Source: an uncultured SAR86 cluster bacterium (GTDB lineage: Bacteria; Pseudomonadota; Gammaproteobacteria; Magnimaribacterales; D2472). Taken from it: a stretch of 64,000 nt of DNA. The position numbers were made by a program, and so were the translations under genes. The DNA lies in contig CALSSL010000001.1 of the NCBI GenBank assembly GCA_943789005.1, positions 256,511 through 320,510 on the forward strand, written 5' to 3'. The notes beneath the pieces are model-generated. The model was not told the origin of the DNA and did no database searches. It saw nothing but the letters and a program-made list of their open reading frames with translations. Positions 53,214-61,708 of the stretch are shown piece by piece (within the stretch, counting starts at the first letter, position 1; each line of letters begins with the position of its first letter).

Positions 53214-55322
53214 ATGAAAAAACTTTTAAGCACGTTAATATTTTTTAGTGCTACATATTCAAACGAAATCGCCTCACAAGATGTTGAAGAGATTATCGTG
53301 GTTACATCTGCTTTGATAGATACAACCGAAATTACAAATCCATTGTACGTTATAGATGGCGATGAGATACTCGATGATGCAACAACAAGCTTAGGGGATG
53401 CTATTGATAGTTATCTTGGTATTTCTATTGCTGATTATGGTGCAGCTGTTGGACAACCAATAATAAGAGGTATGTCAGGCCCAAGAGTAAAGATTCTTAA
53501 AAATGGTATGGTTGTTAGAGATGTATCCGGTATTGGTGCAGATCATATAAATGATATTGATCTTAATGATATTGAGCAAATAGAAATTGTTAAGGGCCCA
53601 TCATCATTGCTCTATGCTAATGGGACGATCGGCGGAATCATTAATGTAGTTGATGACTCTATTTCAACTATGAATTATGAACTTCCTGAATTGAAAGTTG
53701 GTTATGAAACCCAATCAGTAAATGATGGCTCTTCTGAATTCATTAACTTTAAAAATAATTTTAATGGCTTTAACGTTAATGTTGGATATAAAAATACTGA
53801 ATTTGGTAATTACGATGTTCCTCATGGTGCTGTTATTCACGAAGAAGAAGATGGTCACAATGATGAGGAATTAAGCTATGTAGAAAATTCTGATTATGCT
53901 GTAGAGGCTACTAAATTTGGTATCTCAAGAGCTGGTGATTGGGGTTATGTTGGTTTTTCAGTAGACAATCTTGAAAGCCTTTATGGTATACCTTTTCATG
54001 GTGAAGAACATCCTGAAGAAGATGGTGAACCTCATGAAGATGAAAGAATTTTCTCATCTACAGATTCAGAAAGCATTTCTATAAAAGGATCCTATGAAGT
54101 TAATGGCAATTTAATTAATAAAATTGACTATACATATAGAGATACTGACTATACTTTAGTTGAAGCGCATGCCGAGGAAGAAGGTCATGACGAACCTCAT
54201 AGTCCTGAAGAAGAACATGAACCAACATTATTTAGTAACAATGCCACTGAGTATGGTGCCATTTTTGATATCTCAAATGACATAAGAACTCAAAAATTAT
54301 CATTTAATTATGTAGATGAAGATTCTTCAATAGTTGGAGAAGAAGCATTCATGAATCCGGCAAAAAATGAAGTTCTAACACTTGGTTATTTTGTAGGCCA
54401 AGATTTTGACTTGTTTCATGTGGATTTGGGAATTAGATTAGATCAAGTTACAAGATCTGGAAGTGTTACTGATCAAGATCATGGTGATGTAGATAGTTAT
54501 TCTATTGATGGTGATGTTTCAAGCTTTGCTGTTAGTATTGGAAGAGATCTTTCTGATACATTGGAGTTAAATCTCGGCTTTTCTAGTGTAGAGAGACTGC
54601 CATCTGTAATTGAATTATTTATGAATGGTCCTCATATGGCTTCAGGTAGGTTTGAAGTGGGAGATCCCACACTAAGTTCTGAAACTTCTAATAATTTTGA
54701 TATTTCATTAAATTTTAGTAACGGAGAATATTTTGCATATGCGAGCTTCTTTATTAATGATGTAGATAACTATATTGCTCTAATTGATGAGGATGAAGAT
54801 CATGAAGATGAACATCATGAGGATGAAGATGCTCATGACGACGAGCATGATCATGGTAATCTAATTCATGCAAATTATGTTCAAGAAGATGCTGAATTTG
54901 ATGGATATGAAATTGAGTTTGGCAGAACATTTGATTTAGGTGCAGGAGAAATGACATTATCTTTTGGAAGAGATGTTGTAAATGCTAAATTTACAGATGG
55001 TCATAACGTGCCAAGAATAAATCCTGCAAGAAATATTTATTCACTTTCGTATGCTCAAGATGACATAGTCTTTAAGTTACATTTAAAAGATGTTGAAAAA
55101 CAAAGCGATATTGGTAAGAGTGAAACAACGACTGCTGGATACCAAATGTTGGACACAAGGCTTACTAAGACATTTGATTTAAGTGGAAAAGGTGAACTTA
55201 AAGTTTCATTATTTGGAAGAAATCTTTTAGATGAAGCGGCAAGAAATCATGCTTCTTTTGTGAAGAATGAGGTTCCTCTTCCTGGAAAAAACTATGGAAT
55301 TAAATTTAATTTAACTTACTAA
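53214..55322 (+). CDS. TonB-dependent receptor with His/Asp/Glu-rich loops, probable zinc (ZnuD-like)
   Basis: Outer-membrane active transporter. 702 residues: signal peptide (about 1-20), a plug domain with VGQPIIRGMSGPRVKILKNG, IEQIEIVKGPSSLLYANGTIGGIINV, then a 22-strand-type barrel ending GKNYGIKFNLTY. At least four loops are extremely rich in His, Asp and Glu, near residues 203-223, 262-282, 318-338 and 523-552, resembling the metal-catching loops of ZnuD. An AAGGAG ribosome binding site precedes the ATG. A small Cys/His protein lies upstream and a MerC-family gene downstream, which supports a metal-uptake role. Zinc is inferred; another divalent metal is possible. Confidence 0.88.
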   Translation: MKKLLSTLIFFSATYSNEIASQDVEEIIVVTSALIDTTEITNPLYVIDGDEILDDATTSLGDAIDSYLGISIADYGAAVGQPIIRGMSGPRVKILKNGMVVRDVSGIGADHINDIDLNDIEQIEIVKGPSSLLYANGTIGGIINVVDDSISTMNYELPELKVGYETQSVNDGSSEFINFKNNFNGFNVNVGYKNTEFGNYDVPHGAVIHEEEDGHNDEELSYVENSDYAVEATKFGISRAGDWGYVGFSVDNLESLYGIPFHGEEHPEEDGEPHEDERIFSSTDSESISIKGSYEVNGNLINKIDYTYRDTDYTLVEAHAEEEGHDEPHSPEEEHEPTLFSNNATEYGAIFDISNDIRTQKLSFNYVDEDSSIVGEEAFMNPAKNEVLTLGYFVGQDFDLFHVDLGIRLDQVTRSGSVTDQDHGDVDSYSIDGDVSSFAVSIGRDLSDTLELNLGFSSVERLPSVIELFMNGPHMASGRFEVGDPTLSSETSNNFDISLNFSNGEYFAYASFFINDVDNYIALIDEDEDHEDEHHEDEDAHDDEHDHGNLIHANYVQEDAEFDGYEIEFGRTFDLGAGEMTLSFGRDVVNAKFTDGHNVPRINPARNIYSLSYAQDDIVFKLHLKDVEKQSDIGKSETTTAGYQMLDTRLTKTFDLSGKGELKVSLFGRNLLDEAARNHASFVKNEVPLPGKNYGIKFNLTY

Positions 55323-55344
55323 ATTAAAGTTTTTCGATTAATAT

Positions 55345-55386
55345 AAGCTCTTCATAACCCTAGATAAGGTTTGGGGAGCTTTTTAT
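55345..55386 (+). terminator. Rho-independent terminator between TonB receptor and merC-like gene
   Basis: AAGCTC (55345-55350) pairs with GAGCTT (55376-55381). The stem continues inward through TTCA and AACC pairing with GGTT and TGGG, with one bulged T, leaving an 8-base loop and a TTTT tail. It ends four bases before the next ATG, and the GGGGAG that would be that gene's ribosome binding site is in its 3' arm. Confidence 0.75.
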
Positions 55387-55389
55387 TTA

Positions 55390-55794
55390 ATGAAATCACA
55401 ACTTACTTCAGATAAATTCGTAATGTCATTCTCGGTAATGTGCTTAATACATTGTTTATTTGCTCCATCTTTAATCATTCTTTCATATAGCTCTTTAGCT
55501 TTAACATTTGAAAGCGAATTAATACACAAAGCTATCTTGCTACTAACTATTCCAGTTAGTATCTTTGCAATAAGCTTGGGATACAAAAATCATTCAAATA
55601 ATTCAATTATTTATATAGGCATAGGTGGATTAACAATATTAATATCTGCCCTACTTGTTGAAGATACTATTGGCTCTAATGCTCAAACAGTTTTAACCAT
55701 GATAGGCTCCTTGATGGTTATTTTTTGCCATTACAGAAATTATAAAATCTGTAAAAAAGTAAATTGTGACTGTCATAAGGCATCAAGCGCTTAA
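55390..55794 (+). CDS. MerC-family membrane protein
   Basis: 134 residues with four membrane segments. The first carries SVMCLIHCLFAP, the paired-cysteine motif of MerC mercury/metal transporters, and the tail has CKKVNCDCHK. MerC-domain proteins are often found beside ZnuD-like receptors (from general knowledge). Here it follows the His-rich receptor across a terminator, so its expression may depend on read-through or its own signal. Metal transport across the inner membrane is inferred. Confidence 0.72.
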   Translation: MKSQLTSDKFVMSFSVMCLIHCLFAPSLIILSYSSLALTFESELIHKAILLLTIPVSIFAISLGYKNHSNNSIIYIGIGGLTILISALLVEDTIGSNAQTVLTMIGSLMVIFCHYRNYKICKKVNCDCHKASSA

Positions 55795-55873
55795 TATTTT
55801 TCTATTTTAATAAAACTCGATTAATTACTTTGGATACGAATTTATTGTATGATTCGCTTTTTTGTTCCAGAAC

Positions 55874-58467
55874 ATGACTAAATATAAAATTCTATTTTAT
55901 TTGCTACTAGTTAGTCCTTTTGTCATTGCAAATTATGATATTGAGGAAATTATTACAACAGGATCATTGGTAAATAATCCTGAGCAAGATGCGTCACCAA
56001 TTGACGTTATTACTCAAGAGGATTTTGAAAATTTTAATATCTCTAATTTTGCTGAAATTAGTAAATATATAGCCTCCTCATCAGGGTCACATTTCCAGAC
56101 AAACGCCCTTGAGGGAGTTGATCAAGGAATGGCCTCGATTACACTCAGAGGTTTAGATCATGCATCTACACTTCTTCTTGTTAACTCAAAAAGACATACT
56201 TTTGCTGGAACCCCTTCAAATCAGGGTGAAGGATACATTGATGTGAATATCAGTCCCTGAAATAGCAATCAAACAAATTGAAATTTTAAAAGAAGGAGCT
56301 ACATCACTATATGGATCTGATGCCGTTGCTGGCGTTGTAAATGTTCTAACTCAGAAAGATTTTGAAGGATTTAAATTAAGAATTAATAACTTTGAAACTT
56401 CAAATTATAGTCAGAGAGATAAATCTTTAGGTTTATTGGTAGGATCAAATTATAAAAGTGGCAGCTATGTGTTTGGTCTTAATATGCTGCAGAGATCTTC
56501 TCTTTCAGCGTCTGAAATTCCTGGAATAGCTGAGCTTGGCCTTAGCGGCTTAGGTAAAACCTTTAAAATTTCTGCTGATGATACAGTTAGTAACGGTCTA
56601 TATTCAGGTAATTATAATGCTAATCAATTTGTACCTGACCCCCAATGCGAGGCAAATGGCGGTGTGTTAGATGGATCTTTTTGCAGATTCTTATACGGTA
56701 CCAGATTTAATATAGTGAATGATGAAGATCACTCCAAAGCATATGCCAATTTATCTTTTGAAAGAAGTAGTTATGTTTATGAGATTACCTTTATGGGATC
56801 AGCAGTTGAAGTAAATGATAACCCTCAATCACCCTCATATCCTGCTCTTCCTTTTTTATCTAGACAAATCCAACCCGATCAAGGAGGGAATCCTTTTAAT
56901 GTTCCAGTTACTTGGTATGGGCGTCCTCTTGGATCTGAATTCGATTCCCCATATTCTCCCAAGGATATAAAACAATACAATCTTAGTCAGACACTCAATA
57001 CTAATATTAGTGAAAGCACGGAATTAGAGGCTTCTCTAACTATTAGTAGTCACTCTAATGATCATTACAGGCCAGATATTATTGATTCAAGAGTTTTTAG
57101 AGGCATTAGATGGAACGAACATGGGTCAATCTAATGGAACTATTACATATTGGAATATATTTGATTCATCACAAAATACGCAAGAACTAATTGATTATGT
57201 AAGAGGTGCTGAAGTTTCATCTAAAGAAGCGTCTTTAAAAACTCTAGATTTAATCTTTAGAACCAATATAGACGACTATGAAATAGCATATGGTCTTCAG
57301 TTAAATGATGAAGAGCTAAAAATTTCATATGATGATATTAGTAAAGCTCAATTTGATTCAGATGGAAAGATTGTGAAATCAGCAGATTTATTCTTTTTAG
57401 GTGGAGGTATTAATGTCTCAAAAAATAGAAAAAAATATGCTGGTTTCTTTGAAATTCAACCTAAGCCAATAGAAAATATTGATATCAAAATTGCTGGAAG
57501 ATTTGAAGAGTTTGAAAATGATTCATCATTTGATCCTAAAATTTCTTTTAAGTACTCTCTATCAGATGATATAACTCTTAGAGCCTCAAGAAGCTCATCT
57601 TTTTCTATGCCCTCTATGGCGCAGATGTTTTCAAGTGATATTAATTTAGGGAGTGTAAGAGACTTTAATGGCGACTCACCATTTGTAAGACAAGCGCAAA
57701 TCGGTAATCCAAACCTAAAGCCTGCAACTTCTAAAAATTTAAATATTGGACTTATTTTTGAAAACCAAAAGCAAAGACTCAGTATCGATTATTGGAATAT
57801 CAATTATAAAAATAGAATTGAAGCTCAAAGTGCCCAAGTTATTCTTAATACAAATCCAAATGGCTCAAGTATTACAAGAAATTCTAGCGGTGATTTAATT
57901 GGAGTTACTACAACATATTTTAACGAGGAATCAACCGAGGTATCTGGAGTTGATCTGAACTTCAATAGACTTATATCAACCTCAGACAAATATGGAAATG
58001 TATCGCTATCAATTAACTCAACAACTTTAATTGAGTTTCTTACTCCAGCTCTCAGCAATGAAGGTGGTGAATTTATGATTGATAGAGTTGGTAAATTTAA
58101 TTACGACACTAACACTCATTCACTTCCTAAAAATAGAATCAATGCTTTTTTAAATTGGAAATATCAAGATTATGATATTAATTTTAACTCTCGATATATT
58201 GATGGATACAGCAATCAACGACCAATTAATAGCCTTGGGACATTATATGGATATAACAATTCAGTAGATTCATTTTTTGTTCACGATTTATCTTTAAAAA
58301 AACAGCTATTCACAAATAAAGGCGAAATAAATATCAAGTTATCAATTATCAATTTATTCGATGAGTCTGCTCCAAGACTGTATGATGCTCCTGACTTTAG
58401 TTTTGATACTAGGGTTCATGATCCTAGAGGAAGAATTGTTGGCATCAATTTTGAATATAGGCATTAA
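55874..58467 (+). CDS. TonB-dependent receptor, large, frame broken twice
   Basis: Outer-membrane receptor of unknown substrate. Start taken at ATG 55874 (MTKYKILFYLLLVSPFVIAN, a signal peptide), not the in-frame TTG upstream. The plug domain has EEIITTGS, SITLRGLDHASTLLLVN and, in the second frame, IKQIEILKEGATSLYGSDAVAGVVNV. The barrel ends HDPRGRIVGINFEYRH. Removing one C from CCC (56255-56257) and one T from TTTTT (57094-57098) gives 863 residues, usual for the large oligosaccharide/peptide-type receptors of marine gammaproteobacteria. A strong terminator follows. No substrate-processing gene is adjacent. Confidence 0.88.
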
Positions 58468-58483
58468 ATAAAATAAATAACTT

Positions 58484-58505
58484 AAAGGGGTTGATAACCC
58501 TTTTT
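58484..58505 (+). terminator. Rho-independent terminator after the second TonB receptor
   Basis: AAAGGG (58484-58489) and CCCTTT (58498-58503) form the stem with a short loop containing TTGATAA, followed by TT. It lies 16 bases past the receptor stop and 27 before the rnr ATG. Confidence 0.75.
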
Positions 58506-58531
58506 GATCAAATATAAACTAAACTCTCACA

Positions 58532-60007
58532 ATGAACGAGCTTGAAAGCACTATATCCCAAATTATTGAAGAAAATTTTCTTCCTTATGAATGGAATGAA
58601 AACATAGAAAAAGAGCTTAAAGACCTTAGCCTAAATACTGAACTCAACAGAAAAGATTTAACTCAGATACCCTTTGTAACAATTGATGGAGCTGATGCAA
58701 AAGATTTTGATGATGCCGTTTTTTGCAACCTTAATGATAAAACATTTATTTTAGATGTAGCTATTGCTGATGTTGCGGAAATTGTGAAATTAGATTCAGC
58801 ATTAAATAAAGAAGCTATGCAAAGAGGTACTTCTATTTATTTTCCCTCAAAGGTTATTCCCATGCTACCTGAAAAAATATCTAACAATCTTTGTTCACTA
58901 GTTCCAAATGAGGTTAGAAATGTTCTGGTTTGTGAAATGATATTTTCACTAAGTGGTGAAATGAAGTCATATAAATTTTTTGAAGCTAGAATAAAATCTC
59001 ATAAGAGAATGACTTACAACGAGGTGGAAGATTTTATTAAAAATCAAAAATTAAATGCATCGAAGAGCATAAAAAATTCATTAGACTCTTTAAACAATCT
59101 TACAAAAAGTTTATTAGTAAAAAGAAATAAAAGACAAGCGCTAGAAATAGACAGTCAAGAGCCAATACTTAATATAAATAAAAATGGAAAGGTGGAACAG
59201 ATATCATTACCGCAGAGGCTTTATGCTCATCAAATGATTGAAGAATCTATGCTTGCAGCTAATGTATGCGCTGCTTCATTCATGAATAAACATTACAAAT
59301 ATGGTGTTTATAGAGTTCATGAAAAGCCAGATGACATTAAATTAGATAGTCTTAAATCATTCTTTTCTTTAAAAGGTTTTTCAGATGGTTTTAAGAAAGA
59401 GCCGTTAGATCTAATAACTCAGTGTTTAAAATATTCATCAAAAAAAGGTTTAAGTAAAATCTTGCAAACCGTTGTTCTTCAAAGTTTAAAAAGAGCAGAG
59501 TATTCAACAAAAGAAATTGGTCATTTTGGTCTTCAGTTGGATAGATATTCTCATTTCACATCACCCATTAGAAGATATCCAGATCTAATGACGCATAGAC
59601 TTATAAAAAATATCTTAAATAGTGAGAATTTAAAAATTGATAAGGAGCTTGTTGAGGAAGATTGTCAAGAAATGTCTGAATTAGAAAGAATTGCTGAAAA
59701 ATCTGCAAGACAGGTAACGCAACAAATGATTTGTTACTATATGAAGAGCTATATTGGCCAAGAATTTAACAGTACAGTTACTGGAATAACTGATTTTGGT
59801 TTATTCTCTGAAATTGATGGGTTTTATGTTTCAGGTTTAATTCATGTTACTGATTTGCCAGGTGATAGATATTTTTATGATAGAGAAGCTAATATATTGA
59901 AAGGTAAGAAAACTGGAAGAACATATAGACTAGGCCAAAATATAAAAATAAAAATAGCTAACGTGACACCTCATGAGAGAAAAATAACTTTAATACCAAA
60001 TAATTAA
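58532..60007 (+). CDS. rnr: RNase II/R family exoribonuclease, without cold-shock domains
   Basis: Processive 3'-5' exoribonuclease. The RNB catalytic domain starts almost at once: TIDGADAKDFDDAV holds the metal-binding Asp52, 58, 60 and 61, followed by GTSIYFPSKVIPMLPEKISNNLCSL and YSHFTSPIRRYPDLMTHR. A C-terminal S1 domain (SYIGQEFNSTVTGITDFGLFSEI) ends the protein. At 491 residues it is far shorter than RNase R (813) or RNase II (644) and has no N-terminal cold-shock domains or basic tail. Named rnr because rlmB follows 10 bases on, the conserved rnr-rlmB pair. Confidence 0.85.
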   Translation: MNELESTISQIIEENFLPYEWNENIEKELKDLSLNTELNRKDLTQIPFVTIDGADAKDFDDAVFCNLNDKTFILDVAIADVAEIVKLDSALNKEAMQRGTSIYFPSKVIPMLPEKISNNLCSLVPNEVRNVLVCEMIFSLSGEMKSYKFFEARIKSHKRMTYNEVEDFIKNQKLNASKSIKNSLDSLNNLTKSLLVKRNKRQALEIDSQEPILNINKNGKVEQISLPQRLYAHQMIEESMLAANVCAASFMNKHYKYGVYRVHEKPDDIKLDSLKSFFSLKGFSDGFKKEPLDLITQCLKYSSKKGLSKILQTVVLQSLKRAEYSTKEIGHFGLQLDRYSHFTSPIRRYPDLMTHRLIKNILNSENLKIDKELVEEDCQEMSELERIAEKSARQVTQQMICYYMKSYIGQEFNSTVTGITDFGLFSEIDGFYVSGLIHVTDLPGDRYFYDREANILKGKKTGRTYRLGQNIKIKIANVTPHERKITLIPNN

Positions 60008-60017
60008 TTAGCTAGAA

Positions 60018-60743
60018 ATGATTAAGAAAGGAAATGATTTAAGAATTGGGTTTCATAGTATTGAAAGCATAATTAATCATAATCCTCATAAAATTAAAAA
60101 AATTTTTTTACCCTCAAATAGGGATGATCTAAGACTAAACGAACTCATATCGTTAATAGATAAAAATGATTTGAAGTATGAATTTTCTAGTAAAGTTAAA
60201 CAGGAACCTGAAGCCATAATTGCAAATGATCCTGAGCTAAATTTCAAAGATTTTAAAGATTATTTAAATTCAAATTTGGTTAATCAACCATTGATTTTAA
60301 TATTAGATAACGTTATTGATCCAAGAAATTTAGGTGCTTGCATTAGGTGTGCTGCTGTAGCCGGAGTAGATGCAATGATTATTAATAAACACCAATGTGC
60401 TCCTATAAATGCAATTGCACATAAGGTTTCTGCAGGAGGTGCTGAGGTAATAAAATTATTTCATGTTACTAATTTAGTTAATTGTCTTAAATTTCTCAAT
60501 GAGATAAATGTAAATATTTACGGGTTAAGTGAGCATGCTAATGAGAGTTATTATGAATCTGATTTTGTATCTTCAACGGCAATAATCATGGGCGCTGAAG
60601 AATCGGGCATAAGGAAAAAAACGCTTGAAAGATGTGACTATAAAATTAATCTAAGCAGTAATAAATTATTTAAAAGCTTTAATGTTTCTGTTGCAACTGG
60701 GATAATATTGTCAGAGGCAAATAGGCAGCGTCAAAATAAATAA
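60018..60743 (+). CDS. rlmB: 23S rRNA 2'-O-ribose methyltransferase RlmB (SpoU family)
   Basis: Methylates G2251 of 23S rRNA using SAM in E. coli. The N-terminal substrate-binding part ([11 protein letters not shown]) is followed by SPOUT motif 1 [18 protein letters not shown], motif 2 [18 protein letters not shown] and motif 3 [17 protein letters not shown]. 241 residues (E. coli 243). Adjacent to rnr and 11 bases before lpxC. Confidence 0.95.
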   Translation: MIKKGNDLRIGFHSIESIINHNPHKIKKIFLPSNRDDLRLNELISLIDKNDLKYEFSSKVKQEPEAIIANDPELNFKDFKDYLNSNLVNQPLILILDNVIDPRNLGACIRCAAVAGVDAMIINKHQCAPINAIAHKVSAGGAEVIKLFHVTNLVNCLKFLNEINVNIYGLSEHANESYYESDFVSSTAIIMGAEESGIRKKTLERCDYKINLSSNKLFKSFNVSVATGIILSEANRQRQNK

Positions 60744-60754
60744 TAACGGATAAG

Positions 60755-61672
60755 ATGTTAAAACAAAGAACACTTAGAAACCCAATCAAAGCAGAAGGTA
60801 TAGGTCTTCATACTGGAAAAAATATATGTATGGAATTATTGCCTGCTGATATAAATACAGGTATTAACTTTATAAGAAAAGATATAGATGAGGCATTTTT
60901 GATTCCAGCTATTGCTGAAAATGTTGGTGATACAAGCCTTTCAACAGCATTAATTAAAGATGATGTAAAAATATCAACTATTGAGCACCTACTTTCAGCC
61001 ATTGCTGGTCTGGGTGTTGATAATTGTTTAATTAAAGTAGATGGGCCAGAAGTCCCAATCATGGATGGAAGTTCTAGTCCTTTTGTATTTTTAATCCAAT
61101 CAGCTGGATTAGAAGATCAAAATGCTTTAAAGAGGTTTATCAAAGTTAAAAAGGAAATTAGTGTAACTCGTGATGATGCTTATGCTTCAATCAAACCTTT
61201 TAATGGTTTTAAAGTTTCTTTCAAAGTTGATTTTGACCACCCTGTTCATAAAACACTTCCAAGCGAATCAATTATTGATTTTTCCTCTACATCATTTGTT
61301 AAAGAAGTATGTAGAGCAAGAACATTTGGTTCATGGAATGAAAAAGAGCTTCTTCAATCAAAGAATTTAGCCTTAGGAGCTAGCGTTTCAAACGCAATTG
61401 TTTTTGGCGAAGAAGAGATTCTTAATGAGGAAGGTCTCAGATTTAATGATGAGATAGTGAAACATAAAATGCTGGATGCTATTGGTGATTTATATCTCCT
61501 TGGCGGGAATCTTATTGGTCAATTTTCTGGATATAAATCAGGGCATGCATTAAACAATCAATTATTAAGAAAAATTATCTCTGATAGTGATGCTTACGAG
61601 GTGATTGAGTTTGAAAACTCAGAAAATGCCCCAATCTCTTATGTAAGGCCTCCATTTGGAGATATAGATTAA
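60755..61672 (+). CDS. lpxC: UDP-3-O-acyl-N-acetylglucosamine deacetylase LpxC
   Basis: First committed, zinc-dependent step of lipid A synthesis. [17 protein letters not shown] at the start. Zinc ligands His78 ([14 protein letters not shown]), His237 and Asp241 (HKMLDAIGD), and the catalytic His in GHALNN. 305 residues (E. coli 305). Followed by secA, the lpxC-secA order of gammaproteobacteria, but without a secM gene between. Confidence 0.98.
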   Translation: MLKQRTLRNPIKAEGIGLHTGKNICMELLPADINTGINFIRKDIDEAFLIPAIAENVGDTSLSTALIKDDVKISTIEHLLSAIAGLGVDNCLIKVDGPEVPIMDGSSSPFVFLIQSAGLEDQNALKRFIKVKKEISVTRDDAYASIKPFNGFKVSFKVDFDHPVHKTLPSESIIDFSSTSFVKEVCRARTFGSWNEKELLQSKNLALGASVSNAIVFGEEEILNEEGLRFNDEIVKHKMLDAIGDLYLLGGNLIGQFSGYKSGHALNNQLLRKIISDSDAYEVIEFENSENAPISYVRPPFGDID

Positions 61673-61708
61673 CTTTGAAAGTTAAGTAACTTTTTGTAAG
61701 AAATTAAT

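Noticed and set aside
57058-57134. A separate gene starting at 57058 within the second TonB receptor
   Set aside because: It is only the receptor barrel in a shifted frame; no signal peptide or ribosome binding site.
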